Assembly (NCBI GenBank): GCA_905207705.1 | Contig: CAJLMA010000001.1 | Location: 62,001 to 126,000, forward strand | Source: an uncultured Prevotellaceae bacterium | GTDB taxonomy: Bacteria > Bacteroidota > Bacteroidia > Bacteroidales > Muribaculaceae | Length of the DNA stretch: 64,000 nucleotides | Direction: 5' to 3' | Shown: positions 35,615-43,642 of the stretch, in pieces | Layout: each line of letters opens with the position of its first letter | How positions within the stretch are numbered: position 1 is the first letter of the stretch | Program-made: the position numbers and the translations under genes | The notes under the pieces: model-generated | What the model was told of the DNA's origin: nothing | The model's database searches: none | Seen by the model: the letters and a program-made list of their open reading frames with translations, nothing else

Positions 35615-36460
35615 TTACAATTTTTGTAATTTCAGCATGGCCCAGTTATTTTTCTCTTTATATTCAATCTTTTTTAAACCAAGCGGTTCAGCAACTTCCA
35701 TTATCACAGGTATATCTTTAACATAAAATCCGCTTAGCAACATAGTACCACCAGTTTTCAGCACTTTGCAGTATTTATCAATATCGGCAGTAATTATATT
35801 TCTATTTATATTGGCAAAAATTATATCCTTCTCTACTTCATTTGCAAGCAACGAAGCGTCACCAAGCTTAATATCGGCATTTTTCACATCGTTCAACGAC
35901 AAATTCTCAAGCGCATTGACATAAGCAGCTTCATCAATTTCAATGCCTGTAACCTCTTTGCACCCGCACTTGGATGCTATTATTGCCAATATTCCTGTAC
36001 CTGTCCCCATGTCCAAGACAGATTTTGAATCAAGATTTTCACTCAATATTTGTTCGGCCATTAATGAAGTAGTCTCATGATGTCCGGTGCCGAATGCCAT
36101 TTTCGGGTCAATGACGACATCATATTTCAACTTTGGATAATCAGTATGGAACGTGCTGTGAATTACACATTCATTGGCAATGACCATAGGTGTAAAATAA
36201 TGTTTCTCCCACTCTTCATTCCAATCTGCGCCTTCAATAATCTCTTCGGACCAAGAAATGGCCGATGTAAATTCAAAACCGGCAAGTATTCCGGGTAAGG
36301 CATTAGAATCAAACTTGCCTTTTGGTATGTATGCATTCAAGCCCGATGGAGTCGTTTCAAAACTTTCATAACCGGCGTCACATAGCAATGACGACAATAC
36401 ATCAGCCTGTATCTCATCATTAGGATTGATATTAAATTCAACCTTTATATAATCATTCAT
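35615..36460 (-). CDS. prmA: Ribosomal protein L11 methyltransferase
   Basis: The 281-residue protein has the PrmA layout: a small N-terminal substrate-binding domain (1-95), a linker, and a Rossmann methyltransferase core with MAFGTGHHETTSLM, VLDMGTGTGILAIIASKCG (motif I, about residues 145-165) and DIIFANINRNII (motif IV). PrmA trimethylates ribosomal protein L11 with S-adenosylmethionine. The preceding unknown gene ends 39 bases upstream, so prmA may be the last gene of the YtxH/holin-like cluster. Confidence 0.95.
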   Translation of the reverse strand: MNDYIKVEFNINPNDEIQADVLSSLLCDAGYESFETTPSGLNAYIPKGKFDSNALPGILAGFEFTSAISWSEEIIEGADWNEEWEKHYFTPMVIANECVIHSTFHTDYPKLKYDVVIDPKMAFGTGHHETTSLMAEQILSENLDSKSVLDMGTGTGILAIIASKCGCKEVTGIEIDEAAYVNALENLSLNDVKNADIKLGDASLLANEVEKDIIFANINRNIITADIDKYCKVLKTGGTMLLSGFYVKDIPVIMEVAEPLGLKKIEYKEKNNWAMLKLQKL

Positions 36461-36499
36461 ATTCTATCGGTCTATATCGGTTTCTCGACTATGGGAGAT

Positions 36500-36814
36500 T
36501 TACTTCTTCCTAAAAGACTTCCAAAGATACATAAACATTTTTGAAACTTTGTAACCGGCAACGAGATAATTGACATACCGCAATTTCCCCGAAAATTTTC
36601 CATTGAAAATAGACGATATATATTTATTATTGGTTGTCATGACCGAAGTATTCATGACCTTCATGGCATTCCCGAGCACCTCTTTTTGCAGTTCGAGCTT
36701 CACTAACGCTATTGCCCTATGATACTTCAACTCGTCCACTGTGTAGCCGTTCCACTCAAGTTCTTGACTTGTGACAGTTTTTTCACTACCAGAATTCAAC
36801 ATATTTACAGACAT
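36500..36814 (-). CDS. Unknown protein of the YtxH/holin-like cluster
   Basis: This 104-residue basic protein has no clear signal peptide. It has a Ser/Thr-rich start, a helical middle (YHRAIALVKLELQKEVLGNAMK) and a possible weak membrane segment near LRYVNYLVAGYKVSKMFMYLW. No family is recognised with confidence. It begins two bases after the stop of the holin-like gene, so the two are translationally linked; similar trios of YtxH, holin-family and unknown small proteins are common in Bacteroidales, from memory. Confidence 0.7.
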   Translation of the reverse strand: MSVNMLNSGSEKTVTSQELEWNGYTVDELKYHRAIALVKLELQKEVLGNAMKVMNTSVMTTNNKYISSIFNGKFSGKLRYVNYLVAGYKVSKMFMYLWKSFRKK

Positions 36815-36816
36815 TT

Positions 36817-37155
36817 TTATTTTTTATCAAGAAACAATTTAGTTATAAACCGTGAAACAGGATTGATTATCAGACGTTTTCTTAACGCATACACGACAAG
36901 TACTGCTATTATGAATACGCAACCCACTATAAGATATGCGCCCCATTCACATCCAATCCATCCTTTAATTACATATACAAGAGCGAATGATAAATAAAAC
37001 AGCGCACAAGCTCCGAGGACGGCCAAAACAAAAGCCACGGCAACCGACGACATTATTATCACAAGTTTCTCGACAGCCGTCAACTTGGCATAATCTATCT
37101 GCAATGTGAAGAATTTTTTCAACTCTTCCCACAGCTTTCCATACTGACTATCCAT
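36817..37155 (-). CDS. Phage-holin-family (holin-X/DUF1469-like) small membrane protein
   Basis: With the start at Met 37155 the protein has 112 residues. A soluble N-terminal helix (MDSQYGKLWEELKKFFTLQI) is followed by two membrane helices (about VIIMSSVAVAFVLAVLGACA and GAYLIVGCVFIIAVLVVYAL) and a basic tail (RKRLIINPVSRFITKLFLDK). This is the layout of the holin-X/DUF1469 family, found in many chromosomes outside prophages, so the name does not imply lysis. An eight-codon longer start is possible. It follows a hairpin (37181-37216) in the cluster. Confidence 0.78.
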   Translation of the reverse strand: MDSQYGKLWEELKKFFTLQIDYAKLTAVEKLVIIMSSVAVAFVLAVLGACALFYLSFALVYVIKGWIGCEWGAYLIVGCVFIIAVLVVYALRKRLIINPVSRFITKLFLDKK

Positions 37156-37180
37156 AATACAAATCTTATTTAGGAACAAA

Positions 37181-37216
37181 GGCGTAATGACATTTTACGA
37201 TAGTGCCATTACGCCT
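37181..37216 (-). terminator. Intercistronic hairpin between YtxH and holin-like genes
   Basis: A perfect 10-bp stem AGGCGTAATG/CATTACGCCT with a 16-base loop is followed on the minus strand by TTTGTTCC. The short T run suggests partial termination or an RNA-stability element within the cluster rather than a full stop. Confidence 0.55.
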
Positions 37217-37253
37217 CATTTTATTTATACTTCTCAATAAGGCTTTCAGCGCC

Positions 37254-37454
37254 TTATTTTACTATTTCCTCGCTTATTTGGTCTACAAGCTCTTGAACTT
37301 CATCGTCGGTGAAATCAATACCCTTGGACTTCAAAAGATTTTTAATGCGATTACGCAATTCCGAACCCTTTTCAGGAGCAAAGAGCAATGCTGCTGCACA
37401 ACCTACGACAGCTCCACCAAGAAACGCATACAATATTCCAATATTCTTCATATC
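37254..37454 (-). CDS. YtxH domain protein (second of pair)
   Basis: With the start at 37454 the protein has 66 residues: MKNIGILYAFLGGAVVGCAA, a glycine-rich membrane helix, then LLFAPEKGSELRNRIKNLL and an acidic end with paired Val/Ile (DEVQELVDQISEEIV). The LLFAPxxGxxxR motif is the signature of YtxH proteins, which are linked to envelope stress but have no known activity. It resembles its neighbour at 37484 closely, which indicates a duplication. The stop of the first copy is 30 bases away. Confidence 0.85.
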   Translation of the reverse strand, partial: DMKNIGILYAFLGGAVVGCAAALLFAPEKGSELRNRIKNLLKSKGIDFTDDEVQELVDQISEEIVK

Positions 37455-37483
37455 AATGCCTCCTCTATTTTTATAGTCATTTA

Positions 37484-37678
37484 TCACTTCAATTCGTTCT
37501 CAATATCGGATGCCAATTCATCCATCTTTTCTTTCTTCAATGTAATACCTTTATTCTTAAGGTACTCAGCAATTTTGCCTCTCGTATCACTTCCGTTATC
37601 CGGAGCAAAAAGCAACCCGACAGCAGCACCGGCAACTGCGCCGCCAATCACTGCTAAAATAATGTGTAAAGGTTTCAT
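37484..37678 (-). CDS. YtxH domain protein (first of pair)
   Basis: This 64-residue protein starts MKPLHIILAVIGGAVAGAAV, one glycine-zipper-like membrane helix, then LLFAPDNGSDTRGKIAEYL and a charged helix ending ASDIENELK. It is the first gene of the minus-strand cluster YtxH-YtxH-holin-like-unknown-prmA. No housekeeping -7 box was found upstream. Confidence 0.87.
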   Translation of the reverse strand: MKPLHIILAVIGGAVAGAAVGLLFAPDNGSDTRGKIAEYLKNKGITLKKEKMDELASDIENELK

Positions 37679-37839
37679 AATATTGCTATTTACTAAGTTA
37701 ATTTATACTCTGCCTGCCATATACAGGCTTCATTCCTTGAATTTGAGTTATAAAAATAAACAATTTATTTACATCTGCCAAACACAAACAATCGGTTTTA
37801 AGCATAATTATGAATTGTTGAACATATGGAACTTGCGCA

Positions 37840-37871
37840 TTTGTTTTTAGCAATTATACATGCTAAATTTG
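37840..37871 (+). promoter_or_regulatory. Promoter of the UvrA-like gene
   Basis: TTTG (37840-37843), 20 bases, TAAATTTG (37864-37871), about 22 bases before the start codon. Confidence 0.7.
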
Positions 37872-37893
37872 CAGTTCGGTTTTATAATTCCAA

Positions 37894-40686
37894 ATGATGG
37901 CTGAAAAAGACATAGAAATAAAAGGCGCACGCGTAAACAATCTCAAAAACATTGACATTACAATTCCAAGGAACAAACTCGTGGTAATAACCGGACTGTC
38001 CGGCTCGGGAAAATCATCTCTCGCATTTAACACACTCTATGCAGAAGGACAGCGCAGATATGTTGAAAGCCTGTCATCCTATGCAAGGCTATTCCTTGGA
38101 CGAATGCCAAAACCTGAATGCGATTATATTAAAGGTCTGCCTCCGGCCATAGCCATAGAACAAAAAGTAAACACGCGCAATTCTCGCAGTACAGTAGGTA
38201 CATCTACCGAAATTTACGACTACCTGCGCCTGCTGTTCTCAAGAATAGGCAAAACGTATTCACCTGTATCAAATCAATTAGTGAAAAAGCACACGCCTGC
38301 CGATGTCCTGTACGCCATAAACTCGTATGACAATGATACTCGATTTGCCATCCTTGCCGATATGGACATTCCTCAAAACAGGACTTTGGATGAGCAACTC
38401 GATATTTACATAAAAGAAGGTTATTCACGACTTGAATATGATGGTAAGTTTGTTCAAATTTCAGATGTTATAGGCACAAAAACAGATTCGCCCGAGAAAT
38501 ATCATCTTCTCATAGACCGCATGGCTGTCACACATTTGCATGAAGATGATTCCCGATTGCTTGATTCTATAGAAACTGCATTTTTTGAAGGTCATGGAAA
38601 ATGCCGGTTAAAAGTGTGGGCAAAAAACGGAATTGAGGAGCATGAATTCTCTACAAGATTTGAAGCCGACGGAATTACATTTCAAGAACCGACCGACATG
38701 ATGTTCAATTTCAATAATCCAATAGGAGCTTGCCCACAATGTGAAGGATTTGGTAAAATCATAGGGATTGATGAAAATCTGGTCATTCCAAATAAGACTT
38801 TGTCTATATACAATGATGCCGTTTTCTGTTGGCGCGGAGAAAAAATGAGCGAATGGAAAAATGAGTTCATAAAAATTGCTGTTGCCAAAGACTTCCCGAT
38901 ACACAAACCGTACTACCAGCTAACGGATGAACAGAAAAACTTCTTGTGGCATGGGAACAGCAAATTTCCAGGCATAGACGGATTTTTCAAATATATAGAG
39001 AGTAAAATATATAATATACAATATCGAGTACTTCTCGCCAGATATAGAGGCAAGACTATATGCCCGGCTTGCGGAGGTTCTCGCTTGAAAAAGGAAGCGT
39101 CCTATGTGAAAATTAACGGAACAACCATCTCCGAACTTGTCAAAAAGCCTATAACCAGCCTTTTTGAATGGTTCAACAACCTAACTTTGCCACAAGAAGA
39201 TGCAACAATAGCCAAACGCTTACTTGTAGAAATAAAAAACCGCATAAAATTCCTCATTGATGTCGGCCTCGGATACTTAACTCTCGACCGAATGTCATCT
39301 ACCCTATCAGGAGGAGAAAGTCAACGAATAAATCTTGCCACTTCTCTCGGGAGCAGTCTTGTAGGCTCTTTATATATTCTCGATGAGCCAAGTATTGGTT
39401 TGCATTCGCGCGATACAGACAAATTGATCGCTGTGCTAAAGGCTCTGCGCGACATTGGCAATAGCGTTGTCGTTGTCGAACACGATGAAGAAATAATACG
39501 AGCCGCCGACTATCTCATTGACATAGGACCGGAAGCAGGCAAGAACGGCGGTCGCGTAATTTATCAAGGAGATGTTGCCCACTTGGCAAAAGCGACAAAC
39601 AGTTATACGCTTCAGTACCTCACAGGCGAACGTGAAATTGAAATACCTAAGCATCGCCGAAAATGGAGAAATTATATTGAAATAAAAGGCGCTGCCGAAA
39701 ATAACCTAAAAGGAATAGATGTAAAATTCCCCCTTGAGGTCATGACTGTCATAACAGGTGTCAGCGGTTCCGGTAAATCCACATTGGTAAAAGAAATTCT
39801 TTACAAGGCTCTCATGCGTAATATCGGGGAAAGCGCAGATGCTCCGGGAACCTTTTCCTCAATATCAGGTGACTTAAATTCAATAAAAGCTGTTGAATTT
39901 GTTGACCAAACCCCTATCGGCAAGTCTTCCCGCAGCAACCCAGCTACATATCTTAAAGCATTTGATGAAATAAGAAAACTATATTCCGAGCAACAATTAT
40001 CGACACAAATGGGATATAATGCAGGTTATTTCTCATTTAATTCCCCGGGTGGCCGTTGCGAAGAATGCAAAGGTGAAGGCACTATAACCATAGAAATGCA
40101 ATTTATGGCCGACATAACTCTTGAATGCGAAAGTTGCCATGGCAAACGCTATTGCAATGATGCGCTTGAAGTTGAATATCGAGGCAAGAACATTTACGAC
40201 ATATTGAATATGACTATTAATGAAGCCATAGAATTTTTCTCAGAGTCAAATGGAAGTACTGAAAAGAAGATTGTCAAGCGACTCAGGCCGCTTCAAGATG
40301 TCGGACTCGGATATATAAAACTTGGACAAGCTTCATCGACCCTGTCTGGTGGTGAAAATCAACGAGTCAAGCTTGCATATTATTTAAGCAATGAAAAGCA
40401 AGTGCTTACAATGTTCATATTTGACGAACCAACGACAGGTTTGCATTTCCATGACATAAACACGCTGCTCAAATCATTTACACAACTATTGGCCAATGGC
40501 CATTCCATTATAATCATAGAGCATAACATGGACGTAATAAAATGTGCCGACTATATTATAGACATGGGTCCTGAAGGAGGAGAAAATGGCGGTTATGTAA
40601 TAGGAACCGGAACACCCGAAGAAATTGCAGCAAATCCAAATAGCTATACGGGCAAGTTCCTAAAAGAAAAATTGTCTGTACAATAA
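37894..40686 (+). CDS. UvrA-type ATPase (likely second UvrA paralogue)
   Basis: The 930-residue protein has the two ABC modules of UvrA: Walker A GLSGSGKSS (about residue 35) and GVSGSGKST (about 622), signatures STLSGGESQRINLATSLG and STLSGGENQRVKLAYYLS, and Walker B with LDEPSIGLH and FDEPTTGLH. Zinc motifs CPACGGSRL (about 389) and CEEC...CESC (about 722 and 745) are kept. The usual CxxC about 20 residues before CPQCEGFG (about 280) is missing (it reads HEFSTRFEADGITF), so that finger is incomplete. UvrA finds DNA damage in nucleotide excision repair; this form may be a paralogue with another role. A second Met follows the first. Confidence 0.9.
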   Translation: MMAEKDIEIKGARVNNLKNIDITIPRNKLVVITGLSGSGKSSLAFNTLYAEGQRRYVESLSSYARLFLGRMPKPECDYIKGLPPAIAIEQKVNTRNSRSTVGTSTEIYDYLRLLFSRIGKTYSPVSNQLVKKHTPADVLYAINSYDNDTRFAILADMDIPQNRTLDEQLDIYIKEGYSRLEYDGKFVQISDVIGTKTDSPEKYHLLIDRMAVTHLHEDDSRLLDSIETAFFEGHGKCRLKVWAKNGIEEHEFSTRFEADGITFQEPTDMMFNFNNPIGACPQCEGFGKIIGIDENLVIPNKTLSIYNDAVFCWRGEKMSEWKNEFIKIAVAKDFPIHKPYYQLTDEQKNFLWHGNSKFPGIDGFFKYIESKIYNIQYRVLLARYRGKTICPACGGSRLKKEASYVKINGTTISELVKKPITSLFEWFNNLTLPQEDATIAKRLLVEIKNRIKFLIDVGLGYLTLDRMSSTLSGGESQRINLATSLGSSLVGSLYILDEPSIGLHSRDTDKLIAVLKALRDIGNSVVVVEHDEEIIRAADYLIDIGPEAGKNGGRVIYQGDVAHLAKATNSYTLQYLTGEREIEIPKHRRKWRNYIEIKGAAENNLKGIDVKFPLEVMTVITGVSGSGKSTLVKEILYKALMRNIGESADAPGTFSSISGDLNSIKAVEFVDQTPIGKSSRSNPATYLKAFDEIRKLYSEQQLSTQMGYNAGYFSFNSPGGRCEECKGEGTITIEMQFMADITLECESCHGKRYCNDALEVEYRGKNIYDILNMTINEAIEFFSESNGSTEKKIVKRLRPLQDVGLGYIKLGQASSTLSGGENQRVKLAYYLSNEKQVLTMFIFDEPTTGLHFHDINTLLKSFTQLLANGHSIIIIEHNMDVIKCADYIIDMGPEGGENGGYVIGTGTPEEIAANPNSYTGKFLKEKLSVQ

Positions 40687-40947
40687 TATTGATAATACAG
40701 GAAGGCTCAAGTGCCTCATGTCCCAAGCCAAGAACATAATCGCAATTATTCCAGAAACATTCTAAGTAATCTCACAGTTCAACAACACAATAAATTATCA
40801 ATAATAACAAACCTGTGGCATTGATATAATCCCAAGGTTAATGGAGGAAAAACAAGGCTTTGCATTTTCTATCTTGCAAACCAAAAGCCTTAAAGTCGCA
40901 CATGAATTCGTCTAAATGGACAACCTTATTTATATGAATATATTGAA
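40687..40947. other. Intergenic stretch after the UvrA-like gene
   Basis: No gene is supported. An imperfect inverted repeat AAGGCTTTGC ... GCAAaccaAAAGCCTT (40854-40891) could form a hairpin. Confidence 0.4.
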
Positions 40948-40988
40948 AAAATATCCCGGCAAGCAATGGTAACTTGCCGGGATATTTT
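40948..40988. terminator. Bidirectional terminator between the UvrA-like gene and glgP
   Basis: A perfect 16-bp stem AAAATATCCCGGCAAG and its complement with a nine-base loop. Confidence 0.9.
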
Positions 40989-41042
40989 ATGCTTGACTTT
41001 GTAGGAACCCTATGATTACTACAAAAGTAGCTTTATTTTAGA

Positions 41043-43598
41043 TTAAATCCATTTAACGTATGCGAAATCTTGACGATGCGGTATTTCCGGATTGTTAGGA
41101 TAAACCCTCAAAGCATAACGGAATACACCTGCATACTTTATTTGGCTCTTTATGTGATATGTAAGGTTATCTCCTTCTTCCTTCACAATTTCGAGCGGAA
41201 GTTTCTCTATCAACTTAGACTCGCCATTCTCATCTTTGTACACAACGAATTCAACGCCAAGGTCACGACCTAATCCTGCAGTGTACAATACTACCGAAGT
41301 TTCGTACTCGACACCATTAACAATATTGTTCGACTTCAATGAATCAGAGAATTGAACATCAATTGCATGAATGTCATTCCACTTGGAAGCTACTTTTTCC
41401 TTCCATGCGGCAATTTCCTTAGCCTTAGCATAATTATTGGCAATCAACTCAGCCGAACGCTTACCTTCCTTCAAATAGAACCTGTTGATGTAATCATTAA
41501 TCATACGGGTCATTGTATAGTTAGGAGCGATGTGCGCGATAGAATTCTTAATGTACTGTACCCACTCAGGAGAATAACCCTTAGAGTTCTTGGCAAAATA
41601 CAATGGAATTATCTCATTTTCGAGCATTGAATAGATAGTAGCAGCATCAAGCTTGTCTTGCTGGCCTTGGTCGGTATAAGTACGCTTGTCGGTCAATGCC
41701 CAACCTGCACCTTCACGGTAACCTTCATACCACCATCCGTCCTTAACCGAGAAATTAAGCACACCGTTCATTTCGGCCTTTTCTCCCGAAGTACCAGATG
41801 CTTCCAATGGACGAGTCGGGGTATTCAACCAAATATCAACGCCGCTGACAAGTCTCTTTGCAAGTGTCATGTCATAGTTTTCAAGGAAAATAATTTTACC
41901 CAAGAATTGTGGCATGCGCGAAATTTCTATAATCCTCTTGATTAACCCTTGTCCGCCACCATCAGCCGGGTGAGCCTTGCCCGAGAAGATAAATTGCACT
42001 GGGAACTGCTCATTATTGACAATTCTTGACAATCTGTCGAGATCGGTAAACAACAAGTGTGCTCGCTTATAAGTAGCAAAACGTCTTGCAAAACCTATCA
42101 ACAATGCATTTGGATTGATTTTTTCTATAATAGACAAGATTCGAGATGGATCTCCTTGGTTTTTCAACCATGAAGAAGCAAAATCTTTCTTTACAAATTC
42201 AATCAATTTGTTTTTCAACTTTAGTCTCAAATTCCAGATGTCTTCATCATCAGCCTTGAGAATCGGTGCCCATGTTTTCTCATCAGCTTGAGCATTAAGA
42301 TAGTCAGGGCCAAATGTCTTTTCATAGAATTCTTTCCATTCTGAAGCTGCCCAAGTTTGCATATGAACGCCATTGGTTACATAAGAAACATGTGATTCTT
42401 CCCAGCTATAACCTTTCCATACGCCTTGGAACATCTTCTTTGACACTTCTCCGTGCAACCAGCTAACACCATTTGCTTCTTGACAAGTGTTCAATGCAAA
42501 CACGCTCATTGAGAAACGCTCATTGGTATCGGGATTTTCTCGACCCATATTCATAAGCTCATTCCAAGAGATACCAAGCTTCTCGGGGAATTCTCCCATA
42601 TATTTTCCGAACAACGACTCGTCAAAATAATCATGTCCTGCCGGAACTGGAGTGTGCACCGTGTACAATGAAGACGAACGAACTACCTCAAGTGCTTGGT
42701 TGAATGTCAAGCCTTCTTGCACATAATCAACCAGTCTTTGCAAGTTAAGCAATGCGGCATGTCCTTCGTTGCAGTGGTACAATTGAGGCTTGATGCCAAG
42801 CTTTTTCAACATCAATACACCACCTATGCCGAGCAAATATTCTTGCTTGATACGGTTTTCCCAATCTCCTCCATACAACTTGTGAGTAATAGGACGGTCA
42901 AATTCAGAGTTCAGGTCAACATCGGTATCGAGAAGATACAGATTCATGCGACCTACATTCACTTTCCAAATTTTTGCATAAATTACTCGACCTGGATAAG
43001 GAACTTCAAGCAACATGTGCTGTCCGTTTTCATTCAAGACAGGCTCAATTGGCAATTGGTTGAAATTCTGTGGCTCATAATTAGCAATTTGCTGTCCGTC
43101 CATCGACAATGATTGAGTGAAGTATCCATACCTGTAAAGGAAGCTCACAGCAACCATGTTAATACGAGAATCAGATGCTTCTTTTATATAGTCTCCGGCG
43201 AGAATACCAAGACCGCCCGAATATATCTTCAATGCACTGCATAGACCGAATTCCATGCTGAAATAAGCAATCGACGGAACATCTGTACGCATCCCAACTG
43301 ACATATACGCCTTAAAGTCGGCATACACTTTCTCGATACGAGCCATGAGTGCCTCATCATTCTCTATTGCCGTATACTTCTCGTATCCAAGTTTTTGCAG
43401 CAACAAAACAGGATTTTCACCTGTCGAACGCCACAATTCCGGATCTAAGTCATGGAATAACGACTTACCTTCACTGTTCCATACCCACCACAGATTCTTT
43501 GCAAGTTCCTCAAGCTTTTTCAGCTTGGCAGGAAGTTCTGATTTTACTGTCAAGTCTCTCCATGTAGGAGAATTAGTATTACTAACTTGTAGTTTCAT
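41043..43598 (-). CDS. glgP: Alpha-glucan (glycogen) phosphorylase, GT35
   Basis: The 851-residue protein is the long bacterial alpha-glucan phosphorylase type. After an N-terminal domain (WRDLTVKSELPAKLKKLEEL, NLWWVWN) it has SIAYFSMEFGL, YSGGLGILAGDYIKEASD, HCNEGHAA, NGVHMQTW and the pyridoxal-phosphate region EASGTSGEKAEMNGVLNFS, whose Lys binds the cofactor. It releases glucose-1-phosphate from storage glucan. It begins 44 bases after the glycogen synthase stop, so synthesis and breakdown genes share one transcript. Confidence 0.95.
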   Translation of the reverse strand: MKLQVSNTNSPTWRDLTVKSELPAKLKKLEELAKNLWWVWNSEGKSLFHDLDPELWRSTGENPVLLLQKLGYEKYTAIENDEALMARIEKVYADFKAYMSVGMRTDVPSIAYFSMEFGLCSALKIYSGGLGILAGDYIKEASDSRINMVAVSFLYRYGYFTQSLSMDGQQIANYEPQNFNQLPIEPVLNENGQHMLLEVPYPGRVIYAKIWKVNVGRMNLYLLDTDVDLNSEFDRPITHKLYGGDWENRIKQEYLLGIGGVLMLKKLGIKPQLYHCNEGHAALLNLQRLVDYVQEGLTFNQALEVVRSSSLYTVHTPVPAGHDYFDESLFGKYMGEFPEKLGISWNELMNMGRENPDTNERFSMSVFALNTCQEANGVSWLHGEVSKKMFQGVWKGYSWEESHVSYVTNGVHMQTWAASEWKEFYEKTFGPDYLNAQADEKTWAPILKADDEDIWNLRLKLKNKLIEFVKKDFASSWLKNQGDPSRILSIIEKINPNALLIGFARRFATYKRAHLLFTDLDRLSRIVNNEQFPVQFIFSGKAHPADGGGQGLIKRIIEISRMPQFLGKIIFLENYDMTLAKRLVSGVDIWLNTPTRPLEASGTSGEKAEMNGVLNFSVKDGWWYEGYREGAGWALTDKRTYTDQGQQDKLDAATIYSMLENEIIPLYFAKNSKGYSPEWVQYIKNSIAHIAPNYTMTRMINDYINRFYLKEGKRSAELIANNYAKAKEIAAWKEKVASKWNDIHAIDVQFSDSLKSNNIVNGVEYETSVVLYTAGLGRDLGVEFVVYKDENGESKLIEKLPLEIVKEEGDNLTYHIKSQIKYAGVFRYALRVYPNNPEIPHRQDFAYVKWI

Positions 43599-43642
43599 AT
43601 ATTAATTAAATAATGTTATGTGGTTATTATAATTATCCAAAC

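Noticed and set aside
36817..37155. Holin-like gene as a sign of a prophage
   Set aside because: No phage structural, integrase or lysis genes are present; this holin-X family is common in chromosomes.
37203..37850. 215-codon plus-strand frame opposite the YtxH genes
   Set aside because: It is antisense to two recognisable YtxH genes; its low-complexity Phe/Leu/Ser composition is that of a shadow frame.
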